From NCBI GenBank assembly GCA_028583605.1, contig CM053331.1, forward strand, positions 14,802,857 through 14,866,856: a stretch of 64,000 nucleotides of DNA, given 5' to 3'. Positions 47,091 through 59,319 of the stretch are shown here, piece by piece (position 1 is the stretch's first letter; every line of letters begins with the position of its first letter). A program made the position numbers and the translations under genes. This stretch comes from Dastarcus helophoroides. Its lineage: Eukaryota > Arthropoda > Insecta > Coleoptera > Bothrideridae. The notes under the pieces are model-generated. The model saw only the letters and a list, made by a program, of their open reading frames with translations. It did no database searches and was not told the DNA's origin.

Positions 47091-49165
47091 ATCGGATGTA
47101 GGAGGATTATGGTGCACCGCCTATATTTTCTTTATTTAAGAAGTGAAATCTTCAGAATTGCTACTTTTAATATGCTTGATAGATGTCAATTTTTGACATA
47201 AGAATGGTATTCCTACTGCAGCCACTTTCGCTAAAACTGATACCAACTTTTTATTTTTAAATGGAACACTTGTAGACTATTAAAATTATTCCAGTTTTGA
47301 AATTTGCACAATCGCTTCAAATATCAAATAACGTAAAAAAAAGTATTTTATTATGTTATCACGTGATAAAGGTAACAAAAATACTTTTTATATTAGAACT
47401 TTATTTTCTTAAATAGCACCAGAATGCTACTCCAGTACTATGAAAAAGTATAATTTATGGCATATCTGGCAATAATTTGACTTTTGCTGTAAATTCGATA
47501 GAACTGAAGTTGTAACCAGAAGAGTTTTCATTTCTTTTAAATTTATATTCAGATTTATTTAATAAGAACAGAAGACGTTTGTGGAAAACAAATTTAAAAA
47601 ATAATGCTTATTAAGTTTTTATTCATTTTTTTGCATCGTTAATGTCGTCGTTCAGCATTAATTATGAGGAATCATGATCTATATTGTCGAATAAGATGAA
47701 TTAAGAAAATTATCAGTACTTCAAAAATCACTTAATATATATAAATTGTATTCAGAAAATTAGGTACATTTCAAATAATATACAGGATGTTCTAATTTAG
47801 AAATCAAAAGTAAGTAATTGCAACAAAAATTTATAACAAGGAAACTTCAGTTTAGTTCAAGGGAAGTAAAGCTTTGATTTAGACATTAGGAATGTGTTAT
47901 TTTACTGCTTTAATGTCAATATGTTGGTAATTAATCGTAAATGTAATAAACCTCGGACTTATTCTTTAAATGTTATAAAAACATACATTAAAAAGCTGTC
48001 AGAATATTCAGAGTTAATGTTAGTATGAAGTTGTTATATTTATTGCCTTTCTCTAACATATTTTTAAGACCTAATTTTATGTTCCCTTATTGCATTACCC
48101 CAATGAAAGACAAATTTCAACAACTTTTGCGGAACTTGGTTGAATTCTTGAAGCAAAGGAAAGTAATAACATGCTAATGGCGATAGATCGACAAGAAGAA
48201 CTTATATTCCGATATCTAGTGCTTCTCTCTTTGCTCATTAAAACTCTCAAAGTGTTTCTGTTACAAATAATACGTTAAAAGTTTCTATAATTTCCTGAAA
48301 CTCTAATGAACTGATCAATAAGTTTCACCCTGCCATCTCTTAAACAGCTGCAGCATATAATACATTTAACCCCATGTTCTATTAATTAAATGATAAAGTA
48401 GTAACTATAAATATTAATTAATGACATAAATTTAAACCGTACACTTTTTTCTTTTAATCTTTTCAATCAAATTTTCAAATTTTCCTTTCCATAGCAGAAC
48501 AAAATATAACATGCAAGAGGTTTTGGTAAGAAATATATTTCACCTAGATACTATTATTAGAAAGAGTAATTCGTTTTTTATTAACAGACATTTATTTTCA
48601 TTAAATAGGTGAAAAAAAGGTATAAGTTCAACAATCTCTAATTAGATAATGGAAAATTAGATATAATCATAAGAGTTTTCGCTACTTTGTATTTATATGA
48701 GTCCAGTGTACTCATTGAGTAAACCAATATTTTTCATACTTGAGGAAGAAAAATAATACTAATACTGGAAGCAAAATAATATACCATAATCAACTAAATT
48801 AAACCATCAGCAATTATTTTTGTCCAGTGTAAGAGGGGTGGGCATTAATGGGTTAATTAGAATGAATCATAGCCTTTCAGGTTAAAAAACAAAATTGCAC
48901 TGAAAAAAAATTCGATCCTTTCAAAATCACTGTTATTTTATTTTAAAAATTAGGCAGATTCCCAAAATGTCATAATATACAAGGTGTTCGAGAAAAAAAA
49001 ACAAAAGTTGGTATCGATTTTGGCGAAAGTAACAGGAGTAGGAATGTTAATTGGATGTCAGAATATTTCATTTCATAAGTATATTAAGTATAGTAAATTT
49101 AAAAATTTTTATATTTATAAATAAAGGAAAAATAGGTGGTGTCCCATGATCCTGTTACACCCGAT
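47091..49165. mobile_element. 2.07 kb element with about 190-bp inverted ends
   Basis: The ends ATCGGATGTAGGAGGATTAT and (inverted) ATCGGGTGTAACAGGATCAT continue with GG.G.ACC.CCTAT and CTTTATTTA. The arms extend to a shared GATACCAACTTTT string near 47241 and, inverted, near 49010. No transposase was recognised in the AT-rich interior. A partial copy of the end lies at 61313-61465. Confidence 0.65.
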
Positions 49166-49985
49166 ATATTATTTATACCTACATGATGAAATTTAAAGCA
49201 ATAAATAGTATGATTTGGTGTAAAATATTTGACTGAGAGTCTGAAACACTACTAGTGTGTACGAATAAAGAAATGTTAGTGCCACAAATAAAATTTGCAG
49301 GGTAATTTATGCCTCAAGACGAAAATGTAAAAATAGTTTTCAGAACCTAATTTTAAGCTAAAAAATAAACCAACTTTTTTTATCGGGCTTCGTTTTTTAG
49401 TTATTGTGGTGCAATATTTTCAGATGTATTATTAAATTATTTAAATAAAATAACAGTACTTTATCTTAAGTGCTTATTTTTTTTGTCATTTATAAATTTG
49501 TGACAGTTTCGTCACATTACACTTGTTGAAATTAACTCCGACAACAAATGTTACACATTAGGAATGCTACTCTTCAAATTCAAAGTAATCAGGATCTTGC
49601 TGCAATTTCTGTTTCTCTGATTTGGCCCGGTTAAGCATGCCTGGCTACTGGTGGTGAATTATTTGAACATAATCTTTAAAAAAAAAATGTGTCTTACTTT
49701 TATAACTAAATTAGTCGTTTTAGAGAATTGTTATTTTTAAATAAAAAAATTTATAACTTAACATCTGGGAAACGAAGACTGATAGCAAAAATTTGTAGTT
49801 CGTTTTTTTGCTTGGAATTCGATTATAAAACCGATTATCAATTTTTCGTATTGTTTTAGATCCACTTTTTTAGCAAATTTTAGAAAATTGTTTGTAAAGC
49901 AGCCTAAGACAGCAAATTTCTGTGCAATCAAGCTTGACACAGTGTTCCATTGATAGAGGCTCTCTCTTATGTTGAAATTCTAATT
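49166..49985. other. intronic AT-rich DNA
   Basis: No supported feature. Confidence 0.4.
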
Positions 49986-49987
49986 AG

Positions 49988-50070
49988 TGTTGGGTTGCTA
50001 CGTAGCAATGTGCTACTTTATCACTGCTACTTATTGAGTAGTAGTAAGTAACTACTACTTTCGGAACATA
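49988..50070 (+). mobile_element. possible hAT end
   Basis: AGTGTTGGGTTGCTACGTAG followed by repeated GCTAC / ACTACTACTT resembles hAT ends of the 'cagtgttgggcagtta' type. A loosely similar inverted string (GCTACTGTTACTTTGTCACTG) occurs near 53517-53537, so the T-rich block might be inside one hAT element. Confidence 0.3.
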
Positions 50071-50139
50071 TAAGATATTTCATTAGTGTAGGCTTTATTA
50101 GTATTTCTCTTCTACGTTAAATTTTCTCAGTATGCAACT

Positions 50140-52870
50140 CTTCCAAATGCCGTCCCATAAAAGTTTTTTCAACTTTTTTTTTTAAATATTAATTTTTTCT
50201 CAGAATTTCGAACTTTTCTCAAAATTTTGACTTTTTATGAATACTATGAATTTTTATTGTTAAAAATTATGAATTTGCAGTCTTTTTAAAATTTGAACAT
50301 AAGAAGAAACACTTCGGGGTTATTTTCCAAAATTTAGAATTTTTTGAAACTGCTCACTTCATAATTGGATTTTTTTTGAAAATTTTGATTTTTTTCAATA
50401 TTTCGTCTTATTTTCGAAATTTTTATGTTATTATTAATTTCGATTTTTTTCAAAGATTTTGTTTTTTTGAAAATATTAGTTTTTTAATAAATCTCGACTT
50501 TGAACATTTCGATTCTCGAATTTTCGACCTTTTCAAAGTCTTAAAAGTTTTGACCTTTCAAAATTCTACTCTTTTTTTTTAAATTTTGCTCTTTTTAATC
50601 ATTTCAACTTTTTTTCAAAATTTTGACCTTTAAAAATTGCAATTCTTAAGAAAATTATTTTTTTTTTCAATTTCCACCTTATTTGAAAGATTTGGCTTTC
50701 AACTTTTTTTGAAAATGTTAAATTTTGAAAATATTGATTTTATCTCAAGTTATGACTTTTTAGAGAACCGAAGCGTTTTTTAAATGTTTTCATTTTAAAA
50801 AAAACTCACTCTTTCTTAACAATTTTAGGTTATTTTAAAAAACATCACCTTTTTTAATATTTCTATTTTTTGAAAATTTTCTAATTTTTCGAAATATCGT
50901 GGTTTTTCCAGATTTCATTTTATTCAAAATTTTTCCCATTTAAGTATTTTGATTTTCTCTTTTTATTTCTACATTTTTGAAATTTCATTTTATTTTTAAA
51001 TTTAACTTGAAAATTTCCAATTTTTTTTTGAAAATGTTGGCACTTCTATTTGAAAATTTCAAACTTCACAGCTTTCAGTTTTTTTAATATTTTTATCTCT
51101 TTTTAAATACGACTTTTTCTGAAATTTAAGATTATTATAGAAATTCTTATCTTCGATTTCAAATTTCAAAAATTTAAAATTTTGAAAAACTTTACTATGG
51201 AAAATTTCAACGTTATTGAAGATTTTTGCCTAAGCTTTTTTGTTTTTTTTTTAAATCTTCTAATTACAATTCCTATCTACTTTTTTCAAAATTGGAACTT
51301 TTTCGAAAAATTCTACTTTTAAAAAAATTAATAAAAAAGTTTTTTGTTTGTTTTTTTGTTTCAATTTCCTTCTTGGAGAAATTTCGTCTGTTCTAAAATT
51401 TTTGGTTTTATCGTAAAAACTTGACCTTTAAAATTTTACGATCTCCTTTAGTAATTTCCACTTTTTTTCGAAATTTCGATTGATTTTAAAAAATTTCGGT
51501 TTGTTCTCTCACTATTTAGTTTACTTGAAAATATTAAATTTTGAAAAATTCTACTTTTTTGAGAACTTTTAACCTTATTAATTTTTTTTATATTATGTAT
51601 CTACATTTTTTAAGAATTTTGTCTTTTTGCATTGACAAAATTTTCATTAATTTTTCAAAATCTCGATTTTTTCCTCAATATGTCATATTTCTCTACAAAT
51701 TTTGAAATTCTTGCTTGGCAAGTTTTTTGATTTTTTTTATTTTTCCAAAGTGTTGACTTCCAAAATTTTGTTCTTCATAATTTTCACTTTTATCAAAAAT
51801 TTCAACTTTTTTGCAATTTTTTGTTTTTACAAAATTCCGACTTTAAAATTTTTTTTCTTTTCCATAATTTTCGCTCTTGTCAAAAATGTTTTAAATTTTC
51901 GACTGCTTCTCAAAATTTAGACTTTTTTTGAAAGTAATGTCTTATTTTCGACATTTCGACTTTTGCTCTGGATTTCTAAAAACATTTTTAATATTTCGGT
52001 TTTTTTTAAGTCTGAACTCTTTCAAAATTCCGTCTTGATTTTATAATTTTTTAAGTTTTTTAATAACCACTTTTTTAAACTTACTTTTTTGACAACATTT
52101 TGATTTTCTTGAAGTTTTTTAATTTTCTTTTATTCAACCTTTCAAATGTTTTTTCTTATGAAGCCAACATTTAATTTTCACATTTTGTCTGTAAGCTTAA
52201 ATTTTTGACTTTTTGAAATAATAACTGTTTTCTGGTTTATCTGATCCCAATTTGTTTATCTTTTATCTCAAAATTTTTAAAGATATTTTTCAAATTTCGA
52301 TTCCTTTTCAAAATTTCTAGTGTAGTCTTGAAAATAATAAGAACTGTAAAATGTTAACTCAAAATTTTGAGAAAAAACGAAATTCTCGAGAAAAAATTTA
52401 TTGAAATTTATGAAAAAACCATAAAACTATTTTTAGTTTTTTTCTTTTCATGAATATCAATTTTATTTCAAAATTTGGCTTTTTTCTAAACATTTTTTAG
52501 TTGGCACTCAAGTTTTATTTATATTTTTCTTAATTATTCTTAAACGACGTCTTTATTTTTTTCTTCTTCTGTTTGCGAAATTGGGACTTGATTGACGAGA
52601 CGTGACTAATGACTTTTTTAAATTTCAGGAATCTTATTTTGAATATTTGCTAGTTTTATATCTACAAGTTTTCATTTTATTTCAATTTTAAATTATTTCA
52701 GCAAAATTGCTGGTTTAAGTTTCAAATTTTGTCCGTAAAATGTTCTTAACTTTTTCGGAAATCATAATTTTAATTTTGTAATTTGGAAAAAATTTTTATA
52801 CACTTTGGAATTTTATTTAATTTTTAGCTTACACTTTTAACAAGAATTGTAGAAATAGTTCTAAGTTAAA
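50140..52870 (+). repeat. 2.7 kb T-rich quasi-periodic tract
   Basis: Nearly the whole stretch is built of variants of TTTTTTGAAAATTTCGACTT and TTTCAAAATTTTGA, spaced about 20-30 bp apart, with strong T bias on the plus strand. It is not a clean satellite: units differ in length and sequence. Similar shorter blocks lie at 29900-30500 and, in A-rich orientation, at 5700-6040. No coding frame. Confidence 0.75.
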
Positions 52871-52892
52871 AAAAAAAAAATTAAATTTAAAG

Positions 52893-52943
52893 AGGAGCCG
52901 CACTCAACTCATCAAAGAGCCGCATTTGCCCACCTTTGACAGA
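52893..52943 (-). mobile_element. hAT element end fragment
   Basis: The minus strand reads CAAAGGTGGGCAAATGCGGC, then TCTTTGATGAGTTGAGTGCG and GCTCCTC. The GGTGGGCAAA...CGGCTCTTTGA tip is typical of a widespread hAT group. No matching second end was seen. Confidence 0.5.
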
Positions 52944-53054
52944 CCGATATAGAAAAGCGATGTGTAAAAATTTTTAGTTATTGAATGGCTCAAATTATAA
53001 TTTGATTTGGCTGCTTATGCCGCCTTTTTAAGGTGCTGCCAGATGCGGTTGCCT

Positions 53055-53180
53055 CTTTGCATCATAGCACAGTATCAGAAGAATTAGAAGAATATGTCAA
53101 AATAGAACAGCTAAATTGTACGGATACCTTTACGCGCTATTGGCTGGGAAACTTTACGATTTAAATCCCATGTTTACCTG
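53055..53180 (+). pseudogene. possible hAT dimerisation-domain scrap
   Basis: STVSEELEEYVKIEQLNCTD followed by TFTRYWLGN resembles the start of the hAT C-terminal dimerisation region (…EL..Y...........WW..N). It is very short, followed by stops, and could be chance. Confidence 0.3.
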
Positions 53181-53199
53181 TTATAAATTCAGACGTCTC

Positions 53200-55130
53200 T
53201 TAAAATTCTCACACTAGAAAAAATGATTAATATTATTTTCACATTCGGGTTCCTAAAACATTAACAGAGTTTATAAAAGATTGTCTGCCAAATGAATTGA
53301 AAACATATCAATGTACCAATTCTCCTATCGTCCTGACTGCGACTTTCGGTGATTTAGCGTTTGTAGTGTTATTGTATAATTATACTGTGACAAAGTAGTA
53401 GGAACAGTTTAGTAGTGTGACTAGTACTACTAGGAACAGTTTAATGGAGTAGCAGCTATTTCTTGTCGGTTGCTCCTTGCTCGGTTCTCTTTTAACTGCG
53501 ATTTGCGATCGCCTAACAGTGACAAAGTAACAGTAGCAGGTATTCAGCCAAAATATCCCAAGAAACCAAAATTATTCAGGCTAAGGCCACTACTTTTAAC
53601 ATTTGTACGAATTATATTCGGTTCGGTATATATTTGCATGTACCAAAGACTGGGCTTATGCTGTTGGCCATTTTTTAGTGAAATATATCAAAGTTACAAA
53701 GAATCAAAACCTTTATCGGCCACAAACTGAGATGTTTAGTCTGTGTAAGATAAGTCTATAGATCAGTGTATTCAACTTTGGAAATTCAGTCGGTAGCTAG
53801 GCCCTGTCTATTAATTAACGAAAAGTTAATTCCGCTAATTTTACATGTATCATAATAATTCGTCGACTAATCCGTCGGTATATGGCCGGCTACAAAAATT
53901 CTATTTAACAGATCAATTTATTCATATAACCGTATAACACGCAACTTCACTATATGTTTATTTAAAATTTTCTCAGCTATATTTCAAAAATATTTATAAT
54001 TCTCTACCAAATTTTTTAAATTTTTGAGTCAACTGGAGTTTAAAAGTACAGTATCTCTTAAATAGCTTCCTGAAAAGTCTACTAAATTAGGTTACATATT
54101 TTACAATAACTAATTTAATTCCAAAATTATATACATCATAATAAAAATAGTAGACTGGGTTTCTTGATCACGTAAATAGCTACAGCAACATACACATAAA
54201 AATTTAATTTATTGTATGTATGTAATTACTTTAGCTTATAAAGCGACAACTATTTTAAAAACAATGGTAGACAAATTGAATATCTTATCATATATTTATA
54301 TTTCTTAAGATGAAATAAGCAATGATCAAAACTGCAGAAGACTTTGAGCCTGAAAACATGTTTTTCAACATGATAAAAACCGGATATGCCATTTTGTACC
54401 TGTATAAATATTCCAGAGAAATTAAAAATAATGTTTTTATGGAATCAAACTAATAAGCTAATTTGGTTATAATCTTAGCCGTAAAATTAAACTTAAAAAT
54501 AATAATTTGCTTACTTATCGGGGAAATGACACCCTGAGTCTAAATTTTATTGCTTCCTGTTATGCTTTGCATTACATTCCCTCGCGATTTCATTTTAGAA
54601 ATACGAAATACATTTCTTATTTTTGACATTTAGTGGTCTTTAATGTTAATTGGTTATTGAGTATTAATATGGTACAGCATGCTTTTACTATACTAATTTA
54701 TAAAATACCTAATGTTGTCTTGTGGGCTTCCTGTGTTTCTCAAGCACTATTTGTATCTCACTTATAAGTGCAAACTGTTTGTAAATAAATTTTCAGTCAG
54801 TAATGACCAGAGCCGAATTTTAGGGAAAATCCTTGATCCTACCTTTTCACCTTTTTGGGCCTTTTTCATGCGTTCATTACCTAAATTTTAATTTCGCTTG
54901 TTTTGGGACTTTTTATACATGATTTAGACCTATTTTTAAAAATTCTCTTGCATTTTTGTCCTTTTCTATAGATTTTTTCAAATATATAGTGATACACTTC
55001 TAAAGAATTTCAGCAGAACCATGTACTTCATAAAACAAAGCAATAAAATGAAAACTTAATCCATCATAATAACAAGAAAAAGCGTCAAGCATAAATTTCC
55101 AAGAAATGTAATTTAATCACAATTACTCTT
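53200..55130. other. intronic AT-rich DNA
   Basis: Two GTAGTAGGAACAGTTTA-like strings repeat near 53393-53450. Otherwise nothing was recognised. Confidence 0.4.
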
Positions 55131-55259
55131 ATGACCCATCCAGCTTCTTTAAAATTTTGTCTGCTCTTGTGGCGCAGGACAATTGAATTATACGTTGTTT
55201 CTTCTTCTTATTTTTTTCTTCTTTTCTTTTTCTTTTCGTTTTTCTTCTTCTTAGGTTAG

Positions 55260-55790
55260 GATGTATGTCCTGTTCTTTTTGTAGCATTTATTATTTCGTA
55301 TGTTATTCTTGTTTCTGTGATGCAGACATCCAGCTTTCATATTATCGCTTTGGGGATCTTCCTGGTGGCATGGAAGTGTTTGGGTTTTGGGTTTTAGCCA
55401 TCTTAAGTAATCTGTCGTTTGTCATTCTATCGACGTGGTCCATCTATTTTCTTCCTCTTTTTCGTACCCATCTCAGCACATCCTGTTTTTGGCATGCCTG
55501 TCTTATTTCGTCGTGAGGTTTCCTAACTTGTAGTGTGTGACCGTAATTGTTCGAAGAGTTCTCATTTCGGCTATTCTTAGAAGGCATTTAGTAGTGATTG
55601 GTTTTGCTCTAGTCTCGGCTGCATATTTCATTACTGATCTTACGCATATTTTGGAAATTTTAATTTTAGCAACAATGGAGATGTATTTCTTCTTCCAAAT
55701 AATAATATCTCATAGGAATCCAGATAATAAAGTTGCTTTTGTCACTTGATCTTTCAATTCCTCTTTTCTATTTCTGGTGCTAGTAACGTT
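55260..55790 (-). pseudogene. LINE (RTE-like) ORF2 C-terminal remnant
   Basis: On the minus strand, VRSVMKYAAETRAKPITTKC, then RIAEMRTLRTI, then (after a stop and a frame change) CxxxDVLRWVRKRKK, then HVDRMTNDRLLKMAK and PPGRSPKR. This matches the usual end of endonuclease/RT LINE proteins (Y-A-x-E-T-R, MxTLR, HxxRM, GRP/S-x-KRW). Several stops and frameshifts are present. It lies antisense to the receptor gene. The segment at 55140-55260 (pyrimidine-rich on the plus strand) may be its 3' tail. Confidence 0.6.
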
Positions 55791-55799
55791 TACTCCCAA

Positions 55800-57060
55800 G
55801 TATTACTTGTTCTACACTTTGGTTACAGATAGCAAGTTTGCAGCATCTAGGTTCCTTATTTTTTATTTTTAACTATGTCTTCCTCATTGTTCCTTTCCAT
55901 GTTATGCACTGCTAACCAGCTCAAAAGAGAGCGAAACAACGATGTCCAATGCTACAACCTTTTTTATATATTTTTAAAATTTTTATGTAATCATAATTTA
56001 TCAAAAAAACAAATTTTTTCATATCCTATTTTGACCCTTTATTTATAATTTTTTCCTATTCTGTGTAAAATAAAGTAGTCTATTTTTTTGTCCACTGTCA
56101 TGAGGTGACCTTTTAAATACATTTAGATATCACGTAGTCATATTTCAAAAACTGCTTTAGAATATTGTCGTAGAAATGTCAAATAAAATTAATAAACATG
56201 ATGTTTTCGACCAATAGGAGTCCACCATGAGGAATAATAAAATGTATTTTACGAAAAACGAAAAAACACCGCCTTAAATATATACGGTGTGGAGGATTTA
56301 TTCTTGGGATCCCTAAGATTGGATCCCAAAATTTTCCGGATTAAATGTTGCTGATCCCGGAATTTTCGGGATTAACATCACTTCAAAAAAAATTGTAAAA
56401 TAGACTTCACCTAACGAAATACTCAGTGACAGAGCTCTCAATAAAAGTACTTGCCTATCATTTTAATACAAAATACAGGAAATTTTATTTCAAACAAGTA
56501 GCGCTAATTAACCCAGCGGGGTTGCTATGCATGTGTGAAATAAAAGTCTGGCATTTTAGACTAAAAGGTTTGGTGATGAGACACTGGACGCGTTGTTATT
56601 TCTCAGATTATATTTAAGAGAAACGAGAGACTGATTAATACTTTTTGCTTTACCAGCTTCACCCTCGGGTATTATGAAATTCATCTGTTTAGTCAATTTA
56701 ACAAACAATTTTTATTAATTTTCAGACTATTTGCCTAGTTTGTTTCATAAAAGATTTTTCAATTGATGTAGATTTAAAGAGCTCTCATTAATTCTTGAAG
56801 AAGTACCTATAACTCTAACATAAAGAGTGAGTTATTTTAAGTCCTTAGTTCTGATCAGTTAGGGTGATTAGATTAGCTGCGCGTACACCGTAAAATATCT
56901 TGAATTTTGTCTATATTTTAATTTTGATTGTTGTACATTTTTATCTTTTATTTGTATCCCTCAATACGGAAATAATTTCGGGATCCTGGCATTGACTAAA
57001 TATAATCCCGAAATACCGGCATCAGAAATAAAGACAGGGATCGAATTCTTTAATTGGGAT
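55800..57060. repeat. intronic DNA with GGGATC / CCCGAAAT repeated strings
   Basis: Around 56307-56380 and 56960-57050, GGATCCC, GATCCCGGAATTTTCGGGAT and CCCGAAATACCGGCAT recur in both orientations, suggesting a decayed MITE. Borders not determined. The rest is AT-rich. Confidence 0.3.
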
Positions 57061-57444
57061 ATATTTTATTATGTTTATACTGAGTGTACCCATCTCCTTT
57101 TATTTTTTTGAATAAAATTCCCCATATTTTTTAACTTTTAGAATTTCCTTGATGAGTCGATCAAGATTAACACATTTATAATACATAGGGTCCAGATTGA
57201 ACATTTCTGGAGCTACAACTATTTCAATGTAAATTAAACGAATAAATTAAACAACGTATTAACTTCTAGTTATTTAATTATCATTTAATTTAAAAAAAGT
57301 ATTCGGTGTTCAAACTGTGGTCAATTTACAAGATTCATCAATAATTATTTCTTGTAATTCATCTCTAGATTTTGGTTGTGTTGCATGGAGGTTAATTCAG
57401 GTGACCTTGATGGCCACTTCCTCATCGCATATCTTCTGCCTCTC

Positions 57445-57740
57445 CCTTATAGAAATTCACAAATATTTACCATCTAGTTACTTTACACTTATGAAGGAGC
57501 AGCTTGATTTTCTGAACACACCTCTAATTGAAAAGTTGGATGAGAATTTGGATCAGGCGAAATATTCGTAGGAGTCTGTGATCCATGGAGCTTGTTAGCA
57601 TAACAATGGCTAAACAAATTGATGACCGCCGATGATGCAGTAATTCGAAACTTAATCCAGTGTTTGCAAATATTTATCGAAACCTTGTGGAATTTTTAAT
57701 TTCTGTTCGTTTTTATCGTCAATAAAGTTTAATAGTTATA
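57445..57740 (+). mobile_element. second PLE family, C-terminal fragment and 3' UTR, copy A
   Basis: The end of a GIY-YIG-containing PLE protein reads EIHKYLPSSYFTLMKEQLDF and LNTPLI, then a stop at about 57571. This is followed by an untranslated part (GTCTGTGATCCATGGAGCTT, GATGATGCAGTAAT, TTTATCGAAAC.TTGTGGAAT) that is shared with copy B at 58881-59310. It is truncated at the 5' side and ends about 250 bp before the receptor exon. Confidence 0.65.
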
Positions 57741-57992
57741 ATTTTGCAAGCACATAATTCGGAAACTAAATTTTGTTTATAAACTAATTAATTATTTTGT
57801 ATATCATAGACTTATTTAATGTCTTGAATATACTGTATTCCCATTCAAGGACCATACCAAGTATAAGCTTTTCTGCATTTCTTGCAAGATTAAACCTTCC
57901 TATTGACTGGACTATTAGATCTCGTGTTACTATTTGTTTCACATCCGTATAATTACTTTATTAAAATTAATTCAGAAACGTTTTTGTTGCAG

Positions 57993-58244
57993 CTTGCCGG
58001 CAACTGGAATTCGGTGTTCAGGGTATTTTTGGTCCAACTGATCCTATATTAGGAGCACATATCCAGAGTATATGCGAAGCTCTCGATGTTCCACATCTCG
58101 AAGCTAGGATGGACATAGAGCCTTTGTCCAAAGAAGTATCCGTTAATTTACATCCTAGTCAAGAACACCTGAACAAAGCTTTTAAAGATTTGATGATGTT
58201 TCTTAACTGGACCAAAGTGGCAATAATTTATGAAGAAGACTACG
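57993..58244 (+). CDS. kainate-type ionotropic glutamate receptor, exon (N-terminal domain)
   Basis: A 252-bp exon of phase 1-1, after the acceptor TTTTTGTTGCAG and before the donor GTAGGT. It encodes 84 codons: ACRQLEFGVQGIFGPTDPIL, then the cysteine-containing SICEALDVPHLEARMD, then VNLHPSQEHLNKAFKDLMMF and LNWTKVAIIYEEDYG. The G-V-x-(A/G)-I-F-G-P and N-W-(T/K)-x-x-x-(I/V)-I-Y-E segments and the conserved cysteines are hallmarks of the kainate receptor amino-terminal domain, which drives subunit assembly. The exon is intact and strongly protein-like, so the gene is presumably functional. No following exon was found before the window ends, so the next intron is at least 5.7 kb. Confidence 0.93.
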
Positions 58245-58870
58245 GTAGGTTGAGTTATTTATATTTAATGTGCTGCATGCTTTAGAGCGACAGTGAACAC
58301 ATTACCCGTGAAATTTTTATGTGAACTTAATCTGATATAGTCTGCTTTATTGGTGGTACAAAAAATGGTGTTTCTTCTGATGTGAGGTTATAGTTAAAAC
58401 AGTTTTGAAAAGGCGAATGCCACAACAGAAACTGACACAAAGTAGTCTTGAATTTTGAAAGTGTGACGAAGTCGTGAATGCATGTTGGTAAGTCGTCATT
58501 CCCTGAATATATTTTTATCCATTGCCATCGAAGACAACAACTTTCCTGCATGTTTCAGCTTGCCATACCGAGAATCTTTTTTATAAAATTTCTAAACTTT
58601 GGAATTGATTGCCATATAGAAGTGTTTCCGATAATTACAAATTATCCTCTTTTAAACTGGCGATTCATCCCCAAATATATCTTTATTTTCTCCTCCTACT
58701 TTGAGTGTTCCAAGGTTATAATAGGTTTATGGTTTGTGAGCGGAGTGTAATTAAAATAAATCCATTTTTCTTATCTAGTAAGTACTAGTCTAAACAACTA
58801 GTAACGTAAAAGTACCAAATATCACCTAACGTCGTTCATTTTTTGATAAGTCATACTAAGTTACTGATAT
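58245..58870. other. start of the next receptor intron
   Basis: No repeat or exon was recognised between the donor and PLE copy B. Confidence 0.5.
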
Positions 58871-58880
58871 TAAAAAACTG

Positions 58881-59310
58881 TCAATATCTAAGGAAAGAAT
58901 AGCAGATTTTGCAAACCATCTATTAGAAACACAACATAAATTTACATGCGCGAACTCAGTAGAAATATTACATATTTGTAATAAAACTAAAAAACTTAAT
59001 TTCTTGGGAGCCGTAGAAATTTACAGATATTTACAATCTAGTCAATTTGCACTTATAAATGAGAAGTTTGATCTTGTGAACACACCTCTAATTGGAGCTT
59101 TGGACGATTCGGATTATACGGTATATTCGCAGAAGTCTGTGATCCATGGAGCTTGCTTGTTAGCATAATAGCCGGTTGCTGGTATAACCGTCGATGATGC
59201 AGTAATGCGAAACCTGGCCCGCTGTTAGCACATATATTTATCGAAACATTGTGGAATTTTTGAGCTCTCTTGCTCTTTAATCATAAATAAAATTTAATAG
59301 TTATAAATAT
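58881..59310 (+). mobile_element. second PLE family, C-terminal fragment and 3' UTR, copy B
   Basis: 95 stop-free codons (58881 to the TAA at 59166-59168) give SISKERIADFANHLLETQHK, then SVEILHICNKTKKLNFLGAV, then EIYRYLQSSQFALINEKFDL and VNTPLI. The FAxHLLExxH and ILHI.NK.KKLN.L.A.EI patterns are those found after the GIY-YIG core in PLE proteins. The untranslated part matches copy A. Roughly the last 95 residues are left; the RT is absent. It is longer and better preserved than copy A. Confidence 0.7.
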
Positions 59311-59319
59311 TAAAGAATT

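Larger units (their letters stand above)
34395..57992 (+). other. 23.6 kb phase-1 intron filled with mobile elements
   Basis: It starts GTAATA and ends with an acceptor TTTTTGTTGCAG. The reading frame matches across it: one base G at the 5' exon end plus CT at the next exon gives Ala. It contains at least two mariner-type elements, hAT and pogo pieces, PLE ends, LINE and tyrosine-recombinase fragments, and a long T-rich tract. No internal conserved receptor exon was seen. Confidence 0.8.

Noticed and set aside
50376..51920. 68- to 72-codon frames in the T-rich tract
   Set aside because: Phe/Leu/Ile strings produced by low-complexity DNA.
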